Assembly: GCA_025084515.1 (NCBI GenBank)
Contig: JAJAGP010000558.1
Location: forward strand, 290,078 to 354,077
DNA length: 64,000 nucleotides
DNA from: Ancistrus triradiatus
Lineage: Eukaryota; Chordata; Actinopteri; Siluriformes; Loricariidae
Direction of reading: 5' to 3'
Shown in pieces: positions 53,940-64,000 of this stretch (its first letter is position 1; every line of letters begins with the position of its first letter). Made by a program: the position numbers and the translations under genes. The notes beneath the pieces were generated by a model. That model saw only the letters and a list, made by a program, of their open reading frames with translations. It was not told where the DNA came from and searched no databases.

Positions 53940-55660
53940 TACAGTATAACCTGATGCAGTATGCAGTATACCATATACAGTATATACTGGTGCAGTATAC
54001 AATATACATTATATACTGGTGTAGTATACAATATACAATAAATATATAGTGGTGTAGTATACCATATACAGTATATACTGGTGCAGTATACAATATACAT
54101 TATATACTGGTGTAGTATACAATATACAATAAATATATAGTGGTGTAGTATACCATATACAGTATATACTGGTGCAGCATACAATATGCAGTATATAGTG
54201 GTGTACTGTAGTATACCATATAGAGAATATACTGGTGCAGTATATAGTATATACTGGTGAGGTATACCATATAGAGTATATAGTAGTTTAGTATTCCATA
54301 AGCAGTATATACTGGTGCAGTATACCATATAGAGTATATAGTAGTTTAGTATTCCATAAGCAGTATATGCTGGTGCAGTATGCAATATTCAGTACATACT
54401 GGTAGACTATACCATATACAGTACACACTAGTGCAGTATACAGTATATACTGGTGCAGTATATAGTATATACTGGTGAGGTATACCATATAGAGTATATA
54501 GTAGTTTAGTATTCCATAAGCAGTATATACTGGTGCAGTATACCATATAGAGTATATAGTAGTTTAGTATTCCATAAGCAGTATATACTGGTGCAGTATA
54601 CAATATTCAGTACATACTGGTAGACTATACCATATACAGTACACACTAGTGCAGTATACAGTATATACTGGTGCAGTATAGCATATTCAGTAAATACTGG
54701 TGCAGCATACAATATGCAGTACATACTGGTACAGCATACCATATACCGTATATAGTGGTTTAGTATTCCATAAGCAGTACATACTGGTGCAATATACAAT
54801 ATACAGTATATTATGGCATACTATTTACAGTATATAATGGTGCAGTATACCGTATAGAGTATATACTGGCGCAGCATACCGTGTACAGTACAGTATATAC
54901 TGGTGCAGTATATCACAAACAGTATATACTGGTGCAGTATACGGTATATCCTGGTGCAGTATACCACAACCAGGCAGTACATACTGGTGCAGTATACAGT
55001 ATATTATATACTGGTATAAAGTATATCTATATATCTATCTATACACTGGTATAGAGTATATCCTGGTGAAGTATGCAGTACACAGTATATAGGCTACTGG
55101 TGCTATATATGGTATACACTATACAGTATATGCTTGTGAAGTATATAGTATACATTATATACAGTATACGATAGCTACTTAGACAGCATGTGTTGTATAT
55201 TGCATATAGTGGTGGTGTTTGGTATACAGTATGTACTAGTGAAGTATTTAGCGTACATGCAGTATATACACTGTACATTGGGTGTATATTACTGGTGTAG
55301 GATATGGTATTTATATCGTGTATACTACTGCAGTATATAGTTTAAAGTATATATCGTTGTAGAATATAGATATATACAGTATGTATATGTGTAGTAGGTA
55401 TCATTTTTAGTTGTAGAATATAGCTGACATATAGCAGGCATTGTTTTTTTTTATTGTGTATTAAATAGCATATACAGTATATACATTATCCAGTATATTG
55501 TGTATGCTTTTCAAATACTGTAAGTAAATAGACACTCTGGTGTGCTATTTAGTATACAGTATATACTAGTGCACTATATATAGTAGTATAGTGTTTAGTG
55601 ATATATATTTCATACTTGTGCAGTATATAACATGTACAGTATATTCGAGTACACGGTGAA
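53940..55660. repeat. Degenerate AT-rich tandem array with higher-order units
   Basis: About 1.7 kb built from a roughly 29-bp unit of the form ACTGGTGCAG plus a TATAC/CATATACAG-type segment. The core CAGTATATACTG is a perfect palindrome. Two 91-bp units lie at 53986-54076 and 54077-54167. Two 218-bp units lie at 54231-54448 and 54449-54666, nearly identical. Order decays to the right, ending near 55660. Long tyrosine-rich minus-strand frames arise because the unit lacks stops in that direction; I do not consider them genes. Confidence 0.92.
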
Positions 55661-55799
55661 TTACACAGTCATGCTTTCTGGAAGCAAAGCCTGAGGGTTT
55701 AGCATTAAGTAAGCAACAAAGAAAGCGCCTGTATGAATTAAAAACAAATCACACACACACGCTCGATCACATACACACGCGCGCGCCCACGCACACCTT

Positions 55800-55914
55800 T
55801 TTAAATCACAAACGGCGTGACCTGATTGGTTTGTGGGCTTCGCCGAAAACTAAAGCAGCCAATCGCTGCGCAGGACACTGAGTAGGGGCAGGGCTTAGTG
55901 CAGTCGCCGCGTTC
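55800..55914 (+). promoter_or_regulatory. rere: Candidate rere promoter, CpG-rich with two CCAAT boxes
   Basis: An inverted CCAAT (ATTGG, 55825-55829) and a direct CCAAT (55859-55863) lie 30 bp apart in a CpG-rich, TATA-less stretch that begins just after the tandem array and a CA/CG-rich run. This is typical of a broadly expressed vertebrate gene promoter. The start site is not known. Confidence 0.55.
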
Positions 55915-56178
55915 ATGCAGGGCTATTCTTTCTTAGTGAAGACGCCGAGATCTGAATCGCGTCACTGTGTATAGAGATCCTGACAAACTCATGATCCCAC
56001 CCGATCCCTGCTCACTTTCCTGAATTCCTCCTGCTCCACCCGATCCCGCACAGCAGCTGCTGTCCGCTAGCTGTAGCTTTAGCCGGGGCTACCTGCTGCT
56101 GCTGCTGCTGCTGCTTTGTGTTTGTTGCTCGCACTCTCATCTCAAACACAGCTCAGATGTTGTAGAGCAGGACCCAAG
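55915..56178 (+). other. rere: Candidate rere first exon (5' UTR)
   Basis: A GC-rich transcript-like stretch ending in CCCAAG followed by a perfect donor GTAAGT at 56179. It has a (CTG)7 run at 56093-56113 and three short upstream frames, ATG at 55915, 55991 and 56156, each closed within the exon. Assignment to rere (arginine-glutamic acid dipeptide repeats protein, a nuclear receptor corepressor of the atrophin family) rests only on gene order and orientation relative to eno1 and ca6. The coding exons would lie to the right of the window. The 5' boundary is approximate. Confidence 0.55.
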
Positions 56179-56869
56179 GTAAGTTCCCTCATCTCACACT
56201 TCAGCATGGCCATGTCCCTCAGCGCATGTCTTCATTTCCTCCGCGTCCGCGAGCAGGAGGCTGCAGCTCTTCACTGGCCATTTGCAATTAGACGCGGTGT
56301 TAATCAGTGGCTATTAGCTAGCTGTCGCTCATTAGCCAGCATAGCGGAGAGCTTAGCTAGCACTTAGCATTAGGCAGGGATGCTCATTATCAGGGCTGCT
56401 GCAGGTTCACTGGAGGACTTTCTCATTTCTGTGGCATGAAGCTCCTCTTTGCGCGCGTTCTCACACTAACAGGCAGTGTTTGGTTATTTTTCCAAACGTA
56501 TTGCTTTTATTTGGGGTTCAGTTCAAATTGAGTTGAATTGTCAGCTCTGCTTCTGTTTATGTTTATAAGAAAATGCACATTGACAACATTCGTGCAGTTG
56601 TCCAGGTTGCATATTTGGTTTCCCACTAATTCCGTCCTGATCTGACTAACTTTTTCCTTATTTTATTCACTTGATCAAAGTGCATTGTCTCGTTGTTGTG
56701 CCTTCATGTTGTGTTTTTGTTGACTTTCTAAATAAAAAGTTACCCCATCCTCTGTGTAGTGCGCCCTTTAAATGTGCCAGTTCTGTATTTAGATCGTAAT
56801 GAAGTCAGTTCACTGAAAACAGCATATTTCAGTATCTTTAAGAAAATGCAGGAATTATTTGCAGTGGTG

Positions 56870-57350
56870 GCATATCGATGTCACCTAACAGCCCCAGAAA
56901 CCCGGGTTCGATTGCTGGCCTGGCCACTGCCTGTGTGAAGACTGCGTGTTTTCCCTGGATTTCTTTGGGGTTCTCTGATATCCTCCCACATTTAAAATAC
57001 ATGCCTTTAGGTTAATTGGTGTGGGCAATGTGGCTAGCATGGTTGCTCCAGAGATCCCCGGTTCGATTCCGATCCTGGACTCTGCCTTTGTGAAGTTCTC
57101 ATGCTTTCCCTGTGTCCATGTGGGTTTACTCTGGGTGCTTCGGCGTCCTCCCACATCCCAAAGTTAGATTAATTGGTCAATCTAAATTGGCCTGGTCTGA
57201 GAGTGACATACTAGTATTGATGTAACCTTGTTCCTGTCATGAATACCCATTAATGGTGAAAGTGTCGTTACACAAACAAACAGGTTACTTGGTGTCTTTG
57301 AGTCCCAGTGTGTGCAATGGACTGGTCGCCTGTTCAGTAATGGTTCTTGT
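56870..57350 (+). repeat. Two SINE-A copies in tandem
   Basis: The first copy (about 56870-57010) has ACCCGGGTTCGATTGCTGG and ends at CCACATTTAAAATACATGCC. The second (about 57030-57350) has an exact B-box GGTTCGATTCC at 57060-57070 and the TTTACTCTGGGTGCTTCGG block. Both are plus strand, with partial bodies. Confidence 0.72.
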
Positions 57351-57479
57351 TTGAATGAATGAAGGAATTTATATTTGCAGAAATGTTACATTTCAGTTGT
57401 TTTCATTTAGAAAGTCAGCAAAATGTACCACTTGACTAGACGTGCCTAAACTTCTGTGTGAGAGTCTGTCTGTCTAGGG

Positions 57480-57755
57480 CAGTGGTTCCCAAACTTTTTC
57501 TGCAGTGCCCCCATGTTGTAGATAATATTTTTGAGCAGCCCTGCTCTGACACAGTGCGCATGTCTTTTGCTTCCAAACTCCACTGGAATTTATTTTAAAC
57601 ATTGTAACTCGTACTCAAATCCAACTTACTAAATAGTGACAACTCACATTGGAATAATTACAAGTGATAATTACATTGTGTTATCTTAACTGTTGCCTCA
57701 TTTATTTGTGCTGCACTAGCTCCAGGGGGTGTGCCACCCACTTTGGGAACCACTG
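57480..57755. mobile_element. hAT MITE with CAGTGGTTCCCAAA ends
   Basis: The left end CAGTGGTTCCCAAACTTTTT is mirrored by CACTTTGGGAACCACTG at the right. The flanking 8-mers GTCTAGGG (57472-57479) and ATCTAGGG (57756-57763) differ at one base, a hAT target duplication. The element is 276 bp and noncoding. Confidence 0.87.
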
Positions 57756-57910
57756 ATCTAGGGGAAGATTGAAAGTTGTAGAGATATGCATTGGAGAGTA
57801 AATGTAATTAAATGTAAAGATCAACATATTGAATATTTGCTCAACTGACTCAATTGCAAGTATGTTAGCCAACCCATAGACATTGTTATGGTGTGCTTTA
57901 GGAGTTACTG

Positions 57911-58106
57911 TGGTTGTGTAGCGGTTAACTTGCTTGACTATTGACCAGAAGGTCCAGGGTTAAAGTTCCAGCACTTCCAAGTTGCCACTGTTGGGCCCTT
58001 GAGCAAGGTCCTTTACATGCAACTGTTTGGGTAGTATGTGGTAAGACTGTATTAGTCTTAAGTCTGTCTAGATAAGAGTGACTGCCAAAATGACTAAATG
58101 TAAAGT
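57911..58106 (+). repeat. SINE-B copy, plus orientation
   Basis: It reads GTTGTGTAGCGGTTAACTTG (A-box region), CCAGGGTTAAAGTTCCAGC (B-box region), CCACTGTTGGGCCCTTGAGC and the tail AAATGACTAAATGTAAA. Confidence 0.82.
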
Positions 58107-58849
58107 TTGTGTGCTGGGTTCATGTGGAATATGTGTTATGTTGGTCATCACATGTGCACATATCATAAATGTGAGTCGATTGATAATAAGTGTGTGAAAT
58201 CCTAAACTTTAATGAACCAGTGTTATATCCCAGTATTGGTGCTGATACTAGTACTCATTCAGATTAGTGCATCTCTAGAACCATATCTAAATGTTGGCGG
58301 TTCCTGGTCACTCCTGCATGTTTCAGTTGTCTTCATCCCCTGGCACTGCAGAAATGACCCTTACCAACCCTGCGATGGACTTGCACCCCATCTAGGATTC
58401 ATGCTTGCCTGCGCCATGTGACGTCCCCTACAGTGTGGACTTATTGTTGTGAGATGGATTAAAAAGAGAGAGCTTTAGCTGGAAAATCAGAGTGCCCACG
58501 CACATAACGCACATGCATAATGCATACAGGAAGCAGTGACACAGGAGAGTTAGGGTGCTTTGACTTGTAAATTATTGTACATAGTTTGATTTTTGTGCTT
58601 CATTCAAGTATTTGTTTGCGAGTTAATTTGCATACATTTTGAATTTCTCACAAGGCTTTGTGTGTTTGAAGTTTGGAATAAAGACAAATTGTGTTTTTAA
58701 TCCTAGTTTCTGTTTTGTGTGTTTTTGTTTTGTGTGTGTTGATCTAGTATGGCTGAAGTAGAAAATGTATCAAACTGGTGAGATTGTGCTAAAACGAGAT
58801 AAGACATTTGCATGGTCAACATTTTAAAGGTTCCACATACACTGATCAG

Positions 58850-59318
58850 CCATAGCATTAAAACCACTGATGGGTAAGTGAATAACACTGACAGTGTGAT
58901 GCATTCACATGCTGGTACTACCTACCTAAACATCGTTGCAGACCAAGTGCACCCCTTCATGGCATCGGTATTCCCTTTAATCGCAGTGGCCTCTTTCAGC
59001 AAGATGGTGCACCCTGCCACACTGCAGAAATTGCTCAGGAATGGCTTGAGGAATATGACAAAAGGTTCAGGGTGTTGACATGACCTCCATATTACCCAGA
59101 TCTCAATCCAGTTGAGCTTCTGTGGGATGTGCTACACAAACAAGTCCAGTCCATTGAGGCCCAAACTTGCAATTTACAGCACTTAAAGGATCTGCTAACG
59201 TCGTGCTTCCACATACCATATGAAGACCTTACAGGTCTTGTGGAGTTCATGCCTTGATGGCACGAGAGGGACCTACACAATATCAGACAAGTGGTCTTAA
59301 AGTTATGGTTGATTAGTG
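58850..59318 (+). mobile_element. Tc1-D transposon, internally deleted
   Basis: It is flanked by TA. The left end CACTGATCAGCCATAGCATT is mirrored by CTTAAAGTTATGGTTGATTAGTG (inner part) at the right. The 469-bp remainder holds plus-strand text QQDGAPCHTA-like at 58995-59025 and DLNPVELLWDVLHKQ at 59097-59142, the second and third catalytic blocks, in different frames. Confidence 0.85.
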
Positions 59319-59506
59319 TATAAGAAAAAGCTGAATCCTACCAGACCTCTAATGGGTAAGTACACAACTGCATGGAGTGCAACGTGGAAGGCAGTGTAAC
59401 TAGGTTTTTTGGTTTATTTACTACTATTTTTTTTTGGTAATTTTAGCATTATTTAGTTTTTGTGTGTTTGTGTCTGTTTTTACCTGGATTTGAGTCATGA
59501 TTATGA

Positions 59507-59785
59507 ATGGCATGGTGGTGCAGTGGTCAATGCTGTTGCTGCACAGGTCCACAGACCCGAGTTGGAGTCCTGGCCTGGCTACCGCCCATGTGGAGATTGC
59601 ACATTCACCCCATGTCTCTGTGGGGTTTCTTTCACATTCCAAAGACATGCTTTAGGTCAATAGCTGTCTTTAAAGTGTCTCGGTGTGTGTGCATATCTGC
59701 CCTGCGATGGACTGGTGTCTGTGGGATAGGTCCCACCCCCAGCGACCCTGAGTTGAATTAATTGAGAATAGAGAATGAATGAAGG
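59507..59785 (+). repeat. SINE-A copy, plus orientation
   Basis: The head ATGGTGGTGCAGTGGTCAAT contains an A-box, followed by ACCCGAGTTGGAGTCCTGGC, then TTCACATTCCAAAGACATGC and CCCTGCGATGGACTGGTGTC. It ends in GAATGAATGAA. Confidence 0.82.
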
Positions 59786-60038
59786 AGTCACTGACGGATC
59801 AGATTTGATATATTTCCTTATTCAGACCATATTATTGCCACAGTGGTTGAGTCTTGGAATAAGGGTGTACTCGCACTATGCCCGGTTGCCTTGTACAGTG
59901 CCAGAGCATGATTGTCCCCCTCCCTCCCTGCTTCCCCACCGGCCTGAACTTACATTGCACTTAAACGTTCTGGGCCTGAGCACCAAGTGTATGTCATTGC
60001 GATGCTGTTTTTGTAGCTGAGAGGCCGCTTCTAACAAG

Positions 60039-60060
60039 AATAATAATAATAATAATAATT
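60039..60060. repeat. (AAT)n microsatellite
   Basis: About seven AAT/TAA units. Confidence 0.9.
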
Positions 60061-60599
60061 CCAACCTCATACATCAGCATATAGAACACTAAATGGTGTG
60101 ATCTTCCAGGCACGATGCATGCAATCCAGTCTAGCCGTTGGCTGTAATACACCAATACATTACGCCAGTGCGTAAGAAAAAGAAATACTGTGCGATCACA
60201 GGCAAATTATGTATATTATATTATTGTTATTATATTGTGTACATGTATATTGTATCAGTCTGTGGGTGCGATTTCAGACACACCCTCAGTCTCCCAGTGC
60301 TAAGACGTGCGGAAACTGTCCACTTATTCCATCTCTTTATTGGTTTTTTGCATTGTGTTACATTCCTTTGCTTTATTCATGCTTTAATTATTAATTACAT
60401 AGACTTAGAACAAATCCCAATTCTAGCGACCTTCCTGAACCAAATAAGGGCGAATTCCGATGTTCCTCTGTACTTACGCCTTATAGATTTATTGATCATG
60501 CAACACAGCGATTTTCTAAACCTCTTCAAGTGGTCCTGAGCATGGTTCAGCCTGGGCACGGTATGAACTAAGCAAATGAACCAGACTTTAGGGGACAAA

Positions 60600-60775
60600 C
60601 CTGCTCAGGCATGGTACAGATTAGTGTGAGTACATCCTAATAATTACAAGGTTGTGAGTTCAAATAATGTCTTTGCTAATTGGCGCTCGAGGAAGAACCT
60701 AAACCCTCCTCTGCTCGACTCATTTGTAAGTTGCTCTGGACGCAGGCATTCTGCGAAATACTGTAAACAAAAATG
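60600..60775 (+). repeat. SINE-B, decayed copy
   Basis: A weak B-box GTGAGTTCAAAT near 60651-60662 and a tail TAAGTTGCTCTGGACGCAGG indicate an old SINE-B. Confidence 0.5.
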
Positions 60776-61584
60776 TAGATGTTTGTCACGCCAGCTGTCA
60801 TGATAGCATCAAACGTGCCGTTACACCCAGGAACGAGGTAAAAAAGATAGGACTATCTAAACAATATTGACAACCATCCAAATGTCAGAGCTTTGATATC
60901 TGTATTGTATTTAAAATCAAAAAATGGGGTCAGTACATCCTGAATTCTCATTACATGCTTCAAACCCTGTTGAGACCTGAGCTTTATTGAACTTGCATCC
61001 GACTTGGCCGAGGGCTGCCTTCTTTCTGCTGTTGCTTTGTTCTTGTTGCTCTCTGCACCTGGATTCCTCTCACATATTTTCAGTGTCACTCTTCTCATTC
61101 TCCAGCAGTATTTTTTTTCCAGGTGTTCCAGACTATCTGCAAAATCTGTGCCTCTTTCTTTTATCAATAAACATAATGTTATTCCATAGTGTTCCATGCA
61201 GCCTTGAAGAGGAATAGTTGTGTTGTCTTCCCTATTATTGCTGTGCCAAGCAAGCAGAGTATGTGTGAATAAGACATATGGTGCTCAGGTGTGACCTGCA
61301 CGTCTGCTTAGTTTTGTGTGTATGCGTAGTCCTAAGACACGCTGATATTGTGGATTGAGTATCGTGTGGCATTGGTGCATTTACAGCTTTAATGTTACTC
61401 ACTTAAACAAGCAGTTCATTCGATATTTAATCCCATCTCTTGTTTTTCCATCCTTATCTTCATGAATTGCTGCAAGTTGGGATTAAGGCTAAATTGGATA
61501 AATAGTTGATTAGTTTTTCATTTGACTTTGTAATTTCTTCTGTTTGTAGGGCAGCACTTGTCAAATAGTTTAATGTACCAATAC

Positions 61585-62005
61585 AGCTATGCGCCAATCA
61601 ACGTGCATTTGCTTTAACGTCCAAGGTCTTAAGAATTATCAGACTTCTCTCTCGTCCCAACTCCTACCCTTTTGCCATTACAAGACACCCTACAGGCCAC
61701 TCCCTGCTAACCCACCAACATCTGCTTAAAATAGGATCCTCCTCTATGTCAGTTCTGCGGGAACACTCGTACAATTAATCACATCTTCATAGACTGCCCA
61801 AATGTGGCATTGACTAGAAAGGCCTCTCTCACAGCAAGCCGTTTGAAAGACGATTTTGGCAATAACTCACTCAAGAAAATATTGGACTTCCTTAAAACGC
61901 TGAACATTAGACGCCTGATTTGAGTCTTTACATGTGTATTATGTACTAGATAATTGTTTTACTCTGTTTTGCCATGTGTCTAGCCATTCTCTGTGCTTAT
62001 ATGGC
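61585..62005 (+). mobile_element. Non-LTR retrotransposon 3' end relic
   Basis: Plus-strand text HSLLTHQHLLK then, one frame over, CQFCGNTRTINHIFIDCPNV (61757-61805) is the CCHC-type motif near the end of many LINE ORF2 proteins. The frame continues to KKILDFLKTLNIRRLI and a TGA at 61921. The motif layout is like Jockey/I-type elements and unlike the L1-like relic at 17450. It is 5'-truncated and carries a single-base frame break near 61750. Confidence 0.7.
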
Positions 62006-62253
62006 AATAAATCCAAACAAAGAATTAGAATAGGAAATTTTAATCTGTCTTGTATACATATAATTCATGTCTGAATGACAGAAACCTAGCACAAGCGGAC
62101 CCTTGTGACAACCTTGAAGGCCAAAAAAACAACGCTGATTTTGTTTTTGATATTAGTAAGCGTTTTAAACATTATGAAAGATACAGAGGAAAAAAATCCC
62201 ACCTCTGTCAAGCTGCATCTGTTGGCCTTGGGTCCTTGATGTATCCTAGATTT

Positions 62254-62532
62254 TACATTTACAGCATTTAGCAGACGCCCTTGTCCAGAGCAGCTTACAA
62301 TTGGTACAGTCTTACAATCCAAGCAATTGTGGGTTAAGGGTCTTGCTCAAGGACCCAACAGTGGCAGAGGTGGGATTTGAACCCTGGACCTTCTGATCCA
62401 GAGTCCAGTACCTTATCCACTAGGCTACAGTACACAGTCCTTAAGCAAGACCCTTAACCCACATTGGATTGTGCAGTTGTATCAGTTGTAACTTGCTCTG
62501 GATAAGAGTGTCTGCTAAATAACTAAGTGTAA
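62254..62532. repeat. SINE-B pair, head to head
   Basis: A complete inverted copy (62254-62437) has tail TTTACAGCATTTAGCAGACG, middle and B-box GGGATTTGAACCC. It is followed directly by the 3' half of a plus-oriented copy (TTAAGCAAGACCCTTAACCC to GCTAAATAACTAAGTG). Confidence 0.82.
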
Positions 62533-62819
62533 CATGTAATGTCTTAAATCAAATGAATATTTAATGCTTGTATACATTTACTAATAATCACTGTAAAATG
62601 ACTCAAAATATATAAAACATTTAATTAAAGTCAAAATGTGTAAAACATGGTATCAAAAAGCTTTCTAGTGCTGAGTCACTTTTGCTTCAAATGTGTTTGT
62701 GACCAGATGTCCTCACAATGATAGGTAAACCTGGCAATTTTGACTTGTGAGGAATGTTTTGCCAGTCCTCACTTCTTTAATTACTTTTTTGCAAAAACTG
62801 CAACTGTGAGAGTGCGCTC

Positions 62820-62930
62820 CACAAAAGATTGGCGCCTTGTCTAGTGTTGGTTCCTGCCATGCTGCCAGTTAGGCCCCAGCTCCCCTGCTACCCTGAATTG
62901 GATTAAGCGACTATGAAGATGAATTAATAA
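62820..62930 (+). repeat. SINE-A tail fragment
   Basis: It reads GCCTTGTCTAGTGTTGGTTC and CTGCTACCCTGAATTGGATT, the end of the SINE-A body. Confidence 0.68.
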
Positions 62931-63320
62931 GAAGTCTATCTCTCTCTCTCCCTCTCTCCCTCCCCTGTGAGTGCTAGCTGTATGAAATTGTGTAGTGCTT
63001 GGTTTTAACTGAATTGATCAGCTGAATTGATCAGTGTTGCTAGAAGAATGAATAGAGCCAGTTGTGGTACCTTGCAGCAGTTGCCGCGGCGTTGTACCAA
63101 ATGGTTACCCTGCTGTTCAGTCTCATACCTGAACTGTGAACTAGTGCGGAGGGTGTAAAATGAGTGTTGGGGCACTACTGGAGCACAGAGGAAGAAACAC
63201 ACTTGCTGCAAGATTTCAGGTAGGGAAAATATTCCCCAAACCCCAGCAAGTGGATATATGAATAACATAAAGGCAAAGTGTCCATAAATTGTGCAATATA
63301 ATTTCAGAAATGTTTGTGTA

Positions 63321-63563
63321 CAGGTATGCCCCACTTAATGAGCACATTATGTTCTGTGTAACGGGTCGTTAACCGAAATGGATGTTGACCCGTCATTAAA
63401 ATAGTTTCACACTTTTTTTTTTTTTTTTTTTTTTTTGTGCCGCAGTATTGTAACTATAAATATTTCCACAACTAAACTGTGTGAAAACATTATGTAACAG
63501 AGTCAGAGATATCGCTGAAAACACGAATGGAACACGATCATCTAGCTACATGGCATTCAAAGC

Positions 63564-63650
<87 letters not shown>

Positions 63651-63741
63651 ATATATATGTATATGTATAACGTTTTACGATAAATTCAATTTGCGATGGA
63701 TTTGTTGGAATGTATCCCCACTGTGAATCGGGGACTACCTG
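63321..63741. mobile_element. MITE with CAGGTA ends and internal TG expansion
   Basis: It is flanked by TA. The left end CAGGTATGCCCCACTTAATG and the right end (read inward CAGGTAGTCCCCGATTCACA) match a fish MITE type. A T-run sits at 63412-63436 and a TG microsatellite at 63575-63645 within it. Confidence 0.72.
63575..63645. repeat. (TG)n microsatellite
   Basis: About 70 bp of uninterrupted TG units bordered by TA-rich sequence. Confidence 0.97.
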
Positions 63742-63779
63742 TAAATTTTTCTCAGATATCTTCTTAAATTACTAGAATC

Positions 63780-64000
63780 TATCACTAACACGATCAATAA
63801 TAGCCTACATGGCATTCAAAGCCATATATATATATATATAATATATATCTATATATATATATATATCACATATATACACACACACACACCACACACACAC
63901 ACCACATATATACACACCACACACTACACACATCTATACAAACACACATACACATATATACACACACACACATATACACGTAATATAACACACCCACATA
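63780..64000. repeat. AT/AC-rich simple sequence and partial MITE duplicate
   Basis: 63803-63825 repeats CTACATGGCATTCAAAGCC from 63546-63564, so part of the MITE is duplicated. The rest to the window end is TA and CA simple sequence. Confidence 0.8.

Larger units (their letters stand above)
56179..64000 (+). other. rere: Candidate rere intron 1 (partial)
   Basis: From the donor at 56179 to the window end I see no coding exon. RERE genes have very long 5' introns, which agrees. The repeats in it are listed separately. Confidence 0.5.

Noticed and set aside
53940..55660. CRISPR-like or protein-coding repeat array
   Set aside because: Units are contiguous and variable without unique spacers, in a vertebrate genome; it is a minisatellite.
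60138..60539. 133-codon plus-strand frame in candidate rere intron 1
   Set aside because: Low-complexity tyrosine/isoleucine/leucine-rich text, no motif, no splice context.

Overview
The window is vertebrate nuclear DNA, almost certainly from a ray-finned fish. It has long AT-rich introns with GT-AG splice sites, many Tc1/mariner and hAT DNA-transposon relics, tRNA-derived SINEs of types common in otophysan fishes (catfishes, electric fishes, characins; this narrowing is inference), CA/TG microsatellites and no prokaryote-like operons. Only three host genes are visible. Their order and orientation, ca6 (minus), eno1 (plus), rere (plus), match the CA6-ENO1-RERE neighbourhood of human 1p36.

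Layout. 1-1536: the first two exons of a secreted carbonic anhydrase (ca6) on the minus strand, running off the left edge. 1.5-21 kb: intergenic DNA packed with Tc1-like elements (at least four families), SINEs, a LINE tail and microsatellites. 21.2-22.3 kb: CpG-rich candidate promoter and first-exon zone of alpha-enolase. 25.3-40.1 kb: the complete eno1 coding region, 11 coding exons, 1,299 nt including stop, 432 codons, with exon lengths 85, 96, 59, 70, 134, 223, 198, 202, 109, 59 and 64 nt. 40.5-53.9 kb: repeat-rich intergenic DNA. 53.9-55.7 kb: a degenerate AT-rich tandem array with two higher-order periods. 55.8-56.2 kb: CpG-rich promoter and noncoding first exon assigned by position to rere. 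56.2-64 kb: its first intron, with SINEs, a LINE tail, MITEs and a long TG microsatellite.

The most interesting observation is in eno1. There are two tandem, phase-matched 59-nt versions of coding exon 3 (exon 4 counting the noncoding first exon) at 30279-30337 and 30595-30653. Both are open, both have good splice sites, and each encodes a different version of the same enolase segment. Including both or neither shifts the frame to an early stop, so they should be mutually exclusive. Other points are a GC-AG first intron and a disturbed start codon in ca6, a 91-bp and a 218-bp higher-order repeat next to rere, hAT MITEs with visible target-site duplications, a dated nested SINE-in-MITE insertion, and a 43-nt-arm foldback inside a transposon graveyard.

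All transposon family letters (Tc1-A to Tc1-G, SINE-A, SINE-B) are labels local to this report. Family assignments rest on recognisable terminal repeats and transposase motifs, not on database searches.
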